Assembly (NCBI GenBank): GCA_028023455.1
Contig: JAQFVV010000275.1
Coordinates: 866,001-930,000 of the forward strand
From: Epiperipatus broadwayi
Taxonomy: Eukaryota; Onychophora; Udeonychophora; Euonychophora; Peripatidae
Reading direction: 5' to 3'
Length of the DNA stretch: 64,000 nt
The position numbers were made by a program, and so were the translations under genes. Below the pieces are notes generated by a model, which saw only the letters and a list, made by a program, of their open reading frames with translations, ran no database searches and was not told the DNA's origin. Positions 11,053 to 22,130 of the stretch are shown one piece after another (within the stretch, counting starts at the first letter, position 1; every line of letters starts with the position of its first letter).

Positions 11053-11110
11053 AACCCTAACACCTCACTGACGACGCTAGATGCAGAAACCATGGTCTGG
11101 GGTTGAGGGT
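11053..11110 (+). ncRNA. Hammerhead motif, core kept, stem II weakened (family 1)
   Basis: CTGACGA at 11068-11074 is an allowed CUGANGA core; GAAAC at 11086-11090; stem III loop CATG; GTC at 11095-11097. Stem I is as in the inverted copy. Stem II has CGC opposite GCA, so its first pair is a C/A mismatch, which should reduce activity. Predicted cleavage after 11097. Confidence 0.7.
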
Positions 11111-11432
11111 ATTTTTGAAGCTTGTTAAGAGTTTTTTTCTTTTTTACATACTCTATATATAACATTTGTAAATAAGAGCTTTATTAAAATTAGGTCATAT
11201 GATATCTGACTTGATTTTTTATCAATTTCATTTTAATTTTTGCTATTAAGGCTTTGGCGATTTTATATTGTTAGAGCTATTAATATATGGTGTATCTGAA
11301 TTTGGTTCAGTCCCATACGGCTATTTGAGTTAGATAGCTGGATTTTTGGACATTTAAATGTCTGAAAGTTTCAGATTTTCTTCTCAATAGTTAGGCATTG
11401 ATAAAATGCTAGACTAGTTCTAGTATTTTTAA

Positions 11433-11487
11433 TCCCTAACACCTCACTGATGCTAGATGCTGAAACTGTAGTCTGGGGTTGAGGGTA
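11433..11487 (+). ncRNA. Hammerhead motif with 3-nt core deletion (family 1)
   Basis: Same stem I and GAAAC/GTC elements (GAAAC 11462-11466, GTC 11471-11473), but the core reads CTGATGC because three bases present in the inverted copy's CTGATGATGC are missing. Predicted inactive. Its position 376 bp after the previous motif defines the monomer length. Confidence 0.7.
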
Positions 11488-11541
11488 TTTTTGAAGCTTG
11501 TTAAGAGGTTTTTTTTTAACGTACTCTATATATGGGTAACT

Positions 11542-11862
11542 ATACTCTCTTTTTTACAGCTAGATGAAAATCGAAAGTTTTGTTATTTTACATTCTTAAA
11601 AAATACACATATATGTTTGTAACCTTTTTTGAATTGAATTAAAGATAAATATATATAGCAAAGAAATATAGGTAATGGTCTCTCTTTTTTTTTTTTTACA
11701 AAAGAAAACTAAATCAAATCTTTAATTATTAAATCTCAAGTCCTATACCCGTTAACTAGAACTTAATAGGTAACACTGCGATTTGTGCTTTCTGTGTTTT
11801 GTTTTCTTTTTATTGTCTTTAAAACATATATATATATATTGCGATATCTACATATAATATAT
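11542..11862. other. No gene; ends in (TA)n and a partial LTR-start duplication
   Basis: GCGATATCTACATATAATAT occurs at 11841-11860 and again from 11868 at the true LTR start, a small duplication at the insertion edge. Confidence 0.5.
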
Positions 11863-13746
11863 ATATTGCGATATCTACATATAATATAGTCTCGCATGTA
11901 TATATATTATTGATCCTCAATAATAATAATAAAAAGAAAGGGGTTTCGTTAAAAGAAATAGAAAACCAATAAAAGAAAAAAAAAAGAAGTAACTCAGTTT
12001 TAATATGTAATTATTCAAAACTATGTGAAAGTCGTGAAAGGGTTAAAATGAAAAAAAAGAAAAATTAGTTAAAAGGATTCTAAAAAATTTATTTTAAAAG
12101 AAATTAGAAAAAACTAAATAAAGATTGAAGATTAGAAAGGAAAGGGGAGGGGTGTATAATGAACGCGTCTCTTTCTTTCTTTGTTAAATAAGAAAATCAC
12201 GTATCAAAAGAATGAAAGAAAATAATTGTAATTGTAAAATTAAAAATGTAAAACTTGGACCAAATTTCTAGATAGATTGGTACAAGATAAAGTAATGTAA
12301 AGGAATGTTGCAATTAGTAACATTCAATATTTTAAATGTATCAAAAGAATGAAAGAAAATAATTGTAATTATAAAATTGAAAAATGTAAAACTAGTACAA
12401 AAAATTCCAGATAGATTGGTACAAGATAAAGAATGAAAAGGAATGATGCAATTAGTAACATTCTATAGAATAATAGCAGAGAGAATAAGCAGAGCTGATT
12501 TAGAAGTAACTGTTTGTGTTTTCTTTTGCTGGCAAAAAACTTAACATAAAAAATAATATAAGGGAAGAAACCGTCTAGAGAATAGCGAGGACGTATTATT
12601 CAAATGTTAACGAACTTAGTTGGGTACGCTAACATGGAGGGCTAGTGGCGAATAACGGGCATTTGCTCGGTCTATCTCCGTCCAACCATTCGCTCACTAC
12701 CTATAACATCTAAAATGCTGCCGAGAAGAGACCGCCGTTATGGAACCAGATCTGCCTGAAGATTCGTAATAGGATATTTAAGGAGATGAATACCTACTGA
12801 AATTTGGAATTAGAAAGAAATCAAACCCACGCCAAAAGATTATAAACTCTCACTCCACTAACTGGGACGTCGGAAAAGTGAGCAACCATCTCTGCAAAAG
12901 AAGGGAAATTTTTCCCACTCGATGGTTGATCCTTCATTGAGGACTCCATACCTAGGTAACTATTATTAATACATGCATGTCAGACTTAATTTGTGAACAA
13001 AGAAATCAATCAGAAACTAAAACTATTAAAATTTGCGCAATACTTCGGACAAATATAATTAAAAGAACTTATGATTTTTCTATAATAATGTATAAGAAAG
13101 TAACAATTGGGTTACGCTAGTTTATTTAAGGTTTAATTTGAATTGTATTCTTTACTATTTTATTTATGTGTATATTATGTTGGTGTGTGATAGGTATAGG
13201 TGTGTTTTATGATTTTATTATGTCATTAGAAATAATGAATTGCAAAATTAAAAAGTTTATTTATAAAAGGAAGTAAATAGTCATTTGCGTTTTTCTTTTC
13301 TTTACCAAGCGAATAAATATTTAGAGTGAATTAAATCTAGGTCATTCGAGCGAACAAGTTTATTAAGGGAGGAATAGTAATAATAAAGCAATCGAAATGG
13401 ATAAATAAGTCCGTTCGTATCGTAAATAAAGGGAAAGAAGAAGGGCTATAATTGATATTCCTGCTGTACCGTGATAATTCCGGGAATAAATTTATAAATA
13501 TTCCAAGTGCTGGGCAGAACAAATTATTCGATTCGAATAATTTTTTCAGCAGAGAAGAAGCGTTTAATTGGGAAATATAATGCTGGGATGATATTTTATA
13601 TTATGTCAGTGTTCAATTAAGAATATATACTCAATGTTGGGGTGTATATTGGCTTCTTGCTTGTGGTAATCATCATCGGTGGTGAAACGGTCGATCACAT
13701 AATTATAAGTGCGGCTGGTGTTTAACCGGACGGTGGTTGCATTACA
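11863..13746 (+). repeat. 5' LTR
   Basis: Ends GCATTACA at 13739-13746. Its first six bases no longer match TGTAAT of the 3' LTR and merge with the flanking (TA)n. Contains a more GC-balanced block at about 12560-12960 and no credible ORF. Confidence 0.88.
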
Positions 13747-13749
13747 TTT

Positions 13750-13767
13750 TGGGGGCCAGTCCGTTGG
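13750..13767 (+). other. Primer binding site, tRNA-Pro-like
   Basis: TGGGGGCCAGTCCGTTGGAT begins three bases after the 5' LTR. It shares TGGGGGC and GTCCG with the well-known proline-tRNA primer site of retroelements, with small differences in between. The primer assignment is tentative. Confidence 0.55.
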
Positions 13768-14374
13768 ATTTTATCACATTCAAAGTAAAAAATCAGATTG
13801 AATTAAATTATAGCGCCCTGATTAAAATAGATCTACACATATGTGATCTATACAGCAAGGTTAAATAAAGTCAAACAATTGGAAAATCGAATTTAGACTG
13901 AGAAATATTTTATATATAAAAAAAAAAAAAAAGAGAAAAGGAAGAAAAAAGTTTTTTTTTAAAAACAAATGGGTTTTGTTTCAAATTATGAATTTAAATG
14001 TGTTGCGACAGTAGAATAGACCGGGGATTTAGATAAAAATAGAGAGCAAAAATAAAAGATCGCTTGGTGAGAGAGAAAAGTGGGGCAAAAGACAACTGAA
14101 TTTTATAAAAGAGAGAAAGAGACTGGGTAAGATTTTCTAGGCACGATCTACATTATATAAATAAAAAAAAAAAAAGAGGGGAAAGATTTTATTATTTGAA
14201 TAATAAAAGTTTGTAAGTTTAAGGGGATCTTTAAAGCAGCATAAACAAGTGAGTTAATGAATGAAGACGGGGAAGTCCAGCAAACGTACCTAATATGAAA
14301 TAGAATTAATAAAACAGTATTGCATTTAATAATAGTTGGGATAAAATAATTACTCGGTAAGTGATAATATTTAT

Positions 14375-15007
14375 TTGGAATCAATGCAAACGAGATCGAA
14401 AGCAAAAATGGATGATCAAGTTAAAACAAAAAAAATTACCAATGAAGAACAAACGGAATTATCTGGAGAAACAGATAGTGAAAGAGAAATAGAAACCAAT
14501 AGTGAAAATGAAATTGAAATTAATAATGATAAACAAGATCAGAAAGTTAATATAGAAAATTATAATTTAATGAAAATGTTGGAGAAAATGGTGGAGGACC
14601 AGCAGCATTTTATAAAGGAGATAAAGGAAAGAGATGAGCAGAGAGATGAAATAAATAAGAAAATGATAGAAAATCAGCAACAGTTTATGAAGGAATTAAA
14701 GGAAGATAATAAGAAAATGATAGACGAGTGGAAAAAACAGTTGATTGACAAATTTGATATAAAAAATGACGAGTTGAGTAAAAGGGTCGAACAAACCTCA
14801 AATCAGATTTCTGTCACGAATGAAAGGCTGAACGGACAGGCTGAATTACTCGAAAAGTTAGAGCAGCGACTCATGGGAAATGTACATAATTTAGAACAAG
14901 AGGTTGTGATGAAAGTAGAGGGAAGGGTGGCACTTATAGAGGATAAAATAGAAACTGTGTGTCGAGAAGTAGAGAAGTTTAAATTAGAACAGGGAAAGAA
15001 ATTGTAG
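14375..15007 (+). CDS. Gag N-terminal coiled-coil segment
   Basis: Frame closed by a TAG at 15005-15007. The listed 210 codons begin at a non-ATG or early ATG; MQTRSKAK near the N-terminus (ATG at about 14384) is the typical opening of Ty3/Gypsy Gag. The rest is highly charged coiled coil (Lys/Glu/Gln/Asn-rich, about residues 60-205), with no zinc knuckle. In intact relatives this part would run into the capsid-like domain now found in other frames at 15190-15680. Function would be RNA packaging and particle assembly. Confidence 0.7.
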   Translation: MESMQTRSKAKMDDQVKTKKITNEEQTELSGETDSEREIETNSENEIEINNDKQDQKVNIENYNLMKMLEKMVEDQQHFIKEIKERDEQRDEINKKMIENQQQFMKELKEDNKKMIDEWKKQLIDKFDIKNDELSKRVEQTSNQISVTNERLNGQAELLEKLEQRLMGNVHNLEQEVVMKVEGRVALIEDKIETVCREVEKFKLEQGKKL

Positions 15008-15189
15008 GATATAAAACAGGAAAATGAGAAAATTGTAGATGATGTAGTATAGATGTAAACCAGCTAGCCGTAATAGTAGACAAGCGGGGGTCTAAAGTAG
15101 ATGGGGAAAAATGAGAAGTTAAAAATGTGATAGGGACAAATTTGTATGATAGCAGGTGTAATAACGTAATAACAGTAAATCAATTTTTG

Positions 15190-15939
15190 AAAATTCGAGT
15201 TTTTTGGGTCACATGGGAGAAAACCCCATAGAACACCTGGGTAGCCTTGAAAGGTATGGCACATTGAACAGATTGAGTGAAGAAGCCATGATTGCCATCG
15301 CATGCAGTCACCTACAGAATGCTTCACAGGAATGGTGGGACTCGTTGTTTGAAAAACCAACAACATTTGAGGATTATAAGGCAGCTTTGCTCACCAGTTA
15401 CAGGAGCCAAGAGCACCAGGAAAACATTCAGCATCAGATATCACAAGACAGGTGGAGACCGGGAGAGACGTTTACTCCATTTTTTCCGTCGCCAGGTAGC
15501 GAAATTGCGCGCACTCACTGCTAGTCCATTATCAGAGAGGCAGATTATTTGTATAATCAGACATAATTTGCTGCAAAATGTTGAGCAGATGCTGATAGGC
15601 ACTGAACGGAAAACGGTCGAACAGGTCACGGAACTACTAAATGCGTTCGACAGCGCTCATTCTGGTCGTAGAATAAAGGATTGAGGATTCAAACCTCCGA
15701 AAGATCCTGTGATAAATAGGGGACCAGGTAAACCCCTACGAAGGCATGGGGAAGATAGCGATAGATTTTATGTCGGCTCGGATGGAGCAATAGGGCCTAG
15801 ACAGATTGAAAGGGATCAGAGAGGGAAGTATCCAAATGAGGACAGAGGCTTGGACAGATGGAGGGACAATAGTCCATTCCCCAGCACAAGTGGGTATATT
15901 CCACATAAAAGAGAGAAAGAACCTCCAGATAGAAACTAA
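15190..15939 (+). pseudogene. Gag capsid-like region, frameshifted
   Basis: About 15204-15480 encodes a segment with the retrotransposon Gag signature: LSEEAMIAIACSHLQNASQEWW, FEDYKAALLTSY and RPGETF. The frame then slips within the T6 run near 15480 and continues as RRQVAKLRALTASPLSERQ. An in-frame TGA at 15682-15684 is followed by an Arg/Gly/Pro/Asp-rich tail to the TAA at 15937-15939. No CCHC knuckle is visible. At least two stops plus one frameshift separate the parts, so the gene is dead. Downstream there is no pol. Confidence 0.75.
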
Positions 15940-16683
15940 AAGAAAAGGAAAGTAACTGGACAGACACCTGGTGATGACTAAAGGATAGCGACCATGGACT
16001 TTGAACATGATAATCCTCATGATAAGGGAAATGTAGGGGGATGGTGAAATACTAAGAGTAGGGAATGTATAAATGAGGTTCTGGATTTGAGACAAATGTG
16101 TGCAGATATGAGTCATGTGGAGATTGCATTTGAGATTGGTCAAGCCGTCTCGCCGTACATATAAATCCGCAAGGGAGTATGTGTGTTAATCTTGTCTATA
16201 CACATAAGGCTAGACAGGAAATAAATAAATAAATAGAATGAGGACTCAGCAGAGATCTGGGCTCATTATTCGTCTTACTGGGTGAAAACCCCAAAAGTAT
16301 TGAAAAGATACGAAGAATTGAAATATATTGAATTCAAAAGATCAGGTGGGACAGGCTGTAGAAAAAAACATGCTGTTCACAAAATCGGACTCCATATAAA
16401 TGCGGAGTGGCTTAAAAAAATCAACTCTCTTTGCAGGATAGTGTTCGGTGGAGATTAAAGGTGTTTGAGCAGTACAAATCAATCAAATGGAATGCAGATA
16501 GTTTTAACCTAGTTGTCTCTCTAAGATAATCTCATCATATGAAAGTTAAAGATACTAAATGGGTACCATTAACATTAATATCAAGAATATAGTAGAGAAA
16601 AAAAAATAGTAATAAAGGAAGATAGGGGTTAAGAATTAAAATGGCTTGACCTTAGGAAATAATTCCAGTAGATTTTAATTCTT
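15940..16683 (+). other. Internal remainder of LTR element, no domain recognised
   Basis: Many stops in all frames. A short open stretch at about 16440-16530 has no family match. This may be the scar where pol was lost. Confidence 0.5.
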
Positions 16684-16700
16684 AAAAAAATAGGGAGCGG
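16684..16700 (+). other. Polypurine tract
   Basis: AAAAAAATAGGGAGCGG lies immediately before the TGTAATGC start of the 3' LTR, as expected for plus-strand priming. Confidence 0.7.
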
Positions 16701-18586
16701 TGTAATGCGATATCTACATATAATATAGTCTCGCATGTATATATATATATTATTGATCCTCAATAATAATAATAAAGAAAGGGGTTTCATTAAAAGAAAT
16801 AGAAAACCAATAAAAGAAAAAAAAAGAAGTAACTCAGTTTTAATATGTAATTATTTAAAACTATGTGAAAGTCGTGAAAGGGTTAAAATGAAAAAAAAGA
16901 AAAATTAGTTAAAAGGATTCTAAAAAACTTATTTTAAAAGAAATTAGAAAAAACTAAATAAAGATTGAAGATTAGAAAGGAAAGGGGAGGGGTGTATAAT
17001 GAACGCGTCTCTTTCTTTCTTTGTTAAATAAGAAAATCACGTATCAAAAGAATGAAAGAAAATAATTGTAATTGTAAAATTAAAAATGTAAAACTTGGAC
17101 CAAATTTCTAGATAGATTGGTACAAGATAAAGTAATGTAAAGGAATGTTGCAATTAGTAACATTCAATATTTTAAATGTATCAAAAGAATGAAAGAAAAT
17201 AATTGTAATTATAAAATCGAAAAATGTAAAACTAGTACAAAAAATTCCAGATAGATTGGTACAAGATAAAGCATGAAAAGGAATGATGCAATTAGTAACA
17301 TTCTATAGAATAATAGCAGAGAGAATAAGCAGAGCTGATTTAGAAGTAACTGGTTGTGTTTTCTTTTGCTGGCAAAAAACTTAACATAAAAAATAATATA
17401 AGGGAAGAAACCGTCTAGAGAATAGCGAGGACGTATTATTCAAATGTTAACGAACTTAGTTGGGTATGCTAACATGGAGGGCTAGTGGCGAATAATGGGC
17501 ATTTGCTCGGTCTATCTCCGTCCAACCATTCGCTCACTACCTATAACATCTAAAATGCTGCCGAGAAGAGACCGCCATTATGGAACCAGATCTGCCTGAA
17601 GATTCGTAATAGGATATTTAAGGAGATGAATACCTACTGAAATTCGGAATTAGAAAGAAATCAAACCCACGCCAAAAGATTATAAACTCTCACTCCACTA
17701 ACTGGGACGTCGGAAAAGCGAGCAACCATCTCTGCAAAAGAAGGGAAATTTTTCCCACTCGATGGTTGATCCTTCATTGAGGACTCCATACCTAGGTAAC
17801 TATTATTAATACATGCATGTCAGACTTAATTTGTGAACAAAGAAATCAATCAGAAACTAAAACTATTAAAATTTGCGCAATACTTCGGACAAATATAATT
17901 AAAAGAACTTATGATTTTTCTATAATAATGTATAAGAAAGTAACAATTGGGTTACGCTAGTTTATTTAAGGTTTAATTTGAATTGTATTCTTTACTATTT
18001 TATTTATGTGTATATTATGTTGGTGTGTGATAGGTATAGGTGTGTTTTATGATTTTATTATGTCATTAGAAATAACGAATTGCAAAATTAAAAAGTTTAT
18101 TTATAAAAGGAAGTAAATAGTCATTTGCGTTTTTCTTTTCTTTACCAAGCGAATAAATATTTAGAGTGAATTAAATCTAGGTCATTCGAGCGAACAAGTT
18201 TATTAAGGGAGGAATAGTAATAATAAAGCAATCGAAATGGATAAATAAGTCCGTTCGTATCGTAAATAAAGGGAAAGAAGAAGGGCTATAATTGATATTC
18301 CTGCTGTACCATGATAATTCCGGGAATAAATTTATAAATATTCCAAGCGCTGGGCAGAACAAATTATTCGATTCGAATAATTTGCCCAGCAGAGAAGAAG
18401 CGTTTAATTGGGAAATATAATGCTGGGATGATATTTTATATTATGTCAGTGTTCAATTAAGAATATATACTCAATGTTGGGGTGTATATTGGCTTCTTGC
18501 TTGTGGTAATCATCATCAGTGGTGAAACAGTCGATCACATAATTATAAGTGCGGCTGGTGTTTAACCGGACGGTGGTTGCATTACA
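16701..18586 (+). repeat. 3' LTR
   Basis: Begins TGTAATGC and ends GCATTACA, a perfect 8-bp terminal inverted repeat; 1886 bp. A (TA)n tract follows directly. Confidence 0.9.
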
Positions 18587-19556
18587 ATATATATATATAA
18601 TGAAATACTTAATTATAAGTATAATGGCGACCAAATCTAGTGAGGCATTTTCACCTAACTTAAAAAGATTCATCGCCATTATCAAGCCCAATATCCATTA
18701 CAATATTTTAAAAAAAAAACAATTTACAACATGTTTAAATAAAAAAAACAACATATCTCTAGAGTTACTTTGAGAAAAGACAAACACATTTCAAATAGGA
18801 GGATAGTTACCAGCAACTAGAGTGCGTGTGTCAAGATGGGTTCCATTAATGTTGCATGGCAGGTCCTTCATTCATATTTCCATAGAAAGAATTAAATTAC
18901 TATGGGATAGATGTTTGTCAGGCATTTTTTTTGGTTCTTCAGCTGGCTCACATCTTTATGACACCAGTCCCAGAGAAGGAGGAGTGAAGGCAAAGTAAAT
19001 TACCCCAGCATTTCTGTAGAGTAACAAAGTTTTGGATTTGAATCCATGTAGAGCAAATAATTTGAAGCCACAACGAAAAGGCAGCAAGTAGGAATTCAAA
19101 CAAAATGAATTTTTTTTTTAAAGAATAATTTTCAGCCGATTCTCGTAATCCTTAATATAAGAGTCCTTAGGAAGAGTTTCAGTAGATTTTTTTCAGATTG
19201 AAGAACAAAAGAAAAGTTCCCTTTTTTATACCACTTTTCCCCTATTGTGTTTTTAATTAAACTAGCAAAACTACTTATTAGTAGCCTACTGCTTCAAATT
19301 TCCCCCTGTTATCTATTTTCTTTTAATTAAAATATTTCATAAAATAATTGCATTCTTTAATGGGTTATGTTTAATTACAAAAATTTATCATATCTCCTTC
19401 TGCCATCATATTTTAAAATCAAGAAAAAATTTAAAAAAAAACCTCTTATTTTTTTATATTTTATTTCATTAACTTTTCCCACTCTTAAAATAATTTTCCT
19501 TAAAATAATATATAACTGTTAATGCAGGTCATTCTTTAAGTTTGAGAAAAACATAC
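18587..19556. other. No gene seen
   Basis: AT-rich flank of the LTR element. Open frames starting here are extensions through LTR sequence, not genes. Confidence 0.5.
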
Positions 19557-19601
19557 ATTCACTGTGGTTGGACTTAGGGTCTTAGTTAGTCCACAGTGAA
19601 T
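19557..19601. repeat. Perfect hairpin
   Basis: ATTCACTGT and GGACT pair with AGTCC and ACAGTGAAT, giving 14 bp with a 4-nt bulge (GGTT) and a 13-nt loop. Could be the tip of a fold-back element or a small structured RNA; no family recognised. Confidence 0.6.
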
Positions 19602-19642
19602 GGGGAAGCCAGCATATATATCATTGTATATATATGCACAGC

Positions 19643-19646
19643 TTCA

Positions 19647-19714
<68 letters not shown>

Positions 19715-19965
19715 TAATAGGTTTACTTAAAACACATTCAGCACATAGACACATTTCTGAGCCTATTTGAATTGTCATAAAATAATAAAATAAATGATTA
19801 AAATTTACATATAAGTGTCTATCTGACAAGCATCGGTGTTTGCATATAAATGTGCAGTACAATTGGTGGATATATTTTAATTGTCATACAAAATATAACA
19901 ATGATTAAACATTTCAGTTATTACATTTTAATAATATAAAAAAACTTATACTCAGTTTACTTAAA

Positions 19966-19996
<31 letters not shown>

Positions 19997-19999
19997 CTT

Positions 20000-20035
<36 letters not shown>

Positions 20036-20045
20036 CTTCACACAT
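19643..20045. repeat. (CA)n/(TA)n microsatellites and short tandem duplication
   Basis: (AC)n then (TA)n at about 19651-19712. A (TA)n-ATCTTCACACA unit is duplicated in tandem at about 19970-20044. Confidence 0.85.
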
Positions 20046-20389
20046 ATGTGTGGTACTGTAATTGATTTTACATATAATGAAATTCATCTATCATATTCGA
20101 ATTTATCAAAATAATCAATGGCATTAATTTTTATAACATGTAATTAACATATATAAATGTGGATACTGGAATTTATATCATATATTTTAATTTGTTAAAA
20201 TAATAAAGTTATTAAAATGTACATTTTCACAATTAAATTCTTTCTTGAAAGTATGAAATATTCACATATATGTGTTTATATTGAAAAAAAAAATTGATTC
20301 AGTTATTAAATATAAGTCTACTTTTTTCTTTTTTCCTTTTTAAAAAAAATAAAGTCAATGTTGACAGGATTGCTGTTAATTGAATAATT

Positions 20390-20470
20390 AGATGTAGAGT
20401 ATTCATTTTTTTAACACTCAAAAGGCACGTGCTCAATTAGCTTGAAAGGCTGATATTGGAATGAAATACA
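20390..20470 (+). repeat. Diverged relic of the 8119-8893 fold-back family
   Basis: GTATTCATTTTTTTAACACTC, AAAAGGCACGTGCTCAATTAG and GGCTGATATTGGAATG align in order with the 8810-8879 end of the fold-back element and with 38120-38200. Confidence 0.5.
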
Positions 20471-21566
20471 ATTAACTTAAGTAAATGAGATATTTATTTA
20501 TACAGTACAATGTATATAAATTGTAATAAACTAAAGATCAACATTTCAAGCCAATGTATATGCTGACATTTAGTGTATTACAATTGACTTAAGTAAAATT
20601 ATTTACTTGTTCTTTAAAATATCATTTTAAGGAATTTCTCAAAAGAACTTTTTAAAATTTCTTTCTCATTATATATAATGCTACTCACCACATATGTTTA
20701 TTTGTGATTTTCTGCCTATAGATACATCAGCATACGTATAATTATTCATTCAGCAATCTGATGTTCTCTTGATGAAATTGATTTATAGTCACATCAGGAA
20801 AAGAATAATTCAGGTAACTATAGTCATCTCCTTTCTGTCTAGGATTGGATAGGCAAGCAAACTGTCTTGAAGAATACGTTTGTAGCTATGGAACACTTGA
20901 AGTTGACCCTTTTCTCCATGTGAATTCAAACTCTATCATTGTGAACTATAGACCACCTTTTTAACTTGCCCTCTTTGCAGTCTTATGTTTTCATTGTAGT
21001 TTTCACTCCTGATCTGGACTACTCTGCTAGCTAGACACTTCTGGCCAGCTATTGTTGCCAATTGCTTCTCAAAAATCATTAGCCAACTCTTATCAAAATT
21101 ACCAGCCAACTAAACTATTCTTTTTATCAACTCTTAGAAAAGACAAAAACACTAAATTAAAAACTGTTTTTATCTTTTTACCTTGATTACAAATAATTTT
21201 AATCCTTTTGAAAGAATCTTTGAGATTTTTAATCAAAGTATGATCTAGTTTTTACTTAAAAAAGATTTCTAATAGATAGAAATTTTGTTCAATGAATTAA
21301 AAAGATTTCAAAATAGAAATTTTTACAATTATCAGTAGACATTTTATAATTAACATGCTTGTTTTTAATTTCAAAATCAGAATACAATATTAATATTTAT
21401 TTAGACATTTTAATATGATTATTTTATAATAAAATTTCATTTTAAATCCAGAATTATTTAACATTTTACTTGAATTATTTGAGTCCAGAAAATGTAGACA
21501 ATATCTATCAATTTTTTGTTTGTGTTTATTTTTACTATGTTATTGTGTGTTATGTAACAGAAGTGT

Positions 21567-21609
<43 letters not shown>

Positions 21610-22130
21610 CGGAAACGGTTATTGGGAGATTGATTTATATATTATTTTCTTAGTTCTATTTTATTTCTATTATTTTACAACATTCATTTATTTATTATAC
21701 ATTTTATTTTTACAGCATTTATCTTTCCTTTAATTTATTTATTCTTATTCATTTTGCTTATTATCAATTTTGCAAACCGAAAATATCCCGGCTTATCCTC
21801 CAACTGTAATGGATATTGTTTATTTATTTATTTAACCAACACCATTACAATACAAGCAGAGAGCTAATACAGATACAAATTTAACTTCATGTCTATACCC
21901 TTGACCAAACCCCAAGGCAATACATACATATTATCTTGGCATTATTTTTCCCAATCAAGAACCCTCAGCTGCTGAACAACGCAAACTATTTCAAGAAATT
22001 TAACGAATGTCCAGCGCTTGCTATTTATTTTTTATAATTGGGAAATTCACATGAACAAGCAGAACATGAATACCTTTAAAAATCAGCCTTACCCTTTAAC
22101 CACTAAATTACAGTTTCCCCCCTGTCATAG
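20471..22130. other. No gene; (TA)n at about 21570-21604
   Basis: The reading frame through 21470-21733 is only a translated microsatellite with Tyr/Ile-rich flanks and is not supported as a gene. Confidence 0.5.

Larger units (their letters stand above)
10614..11541. mobile_element. Hammerhead-bearing retrozyme-like element, family 1
   Basis: Bounded by a 12-bp direct repeat ATATGGGTAACT at 10614-10625 and 11530-11541, a good target-site duplication around 904 bp. The left part (10626 to about 10813) is an inverted partial monomer. The right part holds direct copies: a 5'-truncated monomer to 11097, a full monomer 11098-11473 (376 bp from cleavage site to cleavage site) and a partial third to about 11529. 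Each junction carries a type I hammerhead motif. No ORF. Tandem ~170-400-bp monomers with type I hammerheads and a target duplication are the described architecture of animal retrozymes and Penelope-associated ribozyme repeats; assignment to that class is inference from architecture. Confidence 0.8.
11863..18586 (+). mobile_element. Gag-only LTR retrotransposon, Ty3/Gypsy-like, recent insertion
   Basis: Two ~1.88-kb direct LTRs (11863-13746 and 16701-18586) enclose 2954 bp that hold a decayed gag and no recognisable protease, RT or integrase. By eye the LTRs differ at only about twenty positions, so the insertion is young while the internal coding is already broken: a non-autonomous element probably mobilised in trans. 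It sits in a (TA)n tract, so the target duplication cannot be resolved. Confidence 0.88.

Noticed and set aside
12560-12960. GC-richer block in the LTR as a captured host exon
   Set aside because: No open frame in either LTR copy; more likely LTR regulatory sequence.
13337-13522. Minus-strand 61-codon ORF, repeated at 18177-18362
   Set aside because: It repeats only because it lies in both LTRs; no domain, and on the strand opposite to the element's transcription.
19644-21733. ORFs at 19644-19862 and 21470-21733
   Set aside because: Mostly translated (CA)n/(TA)n microsatellite.
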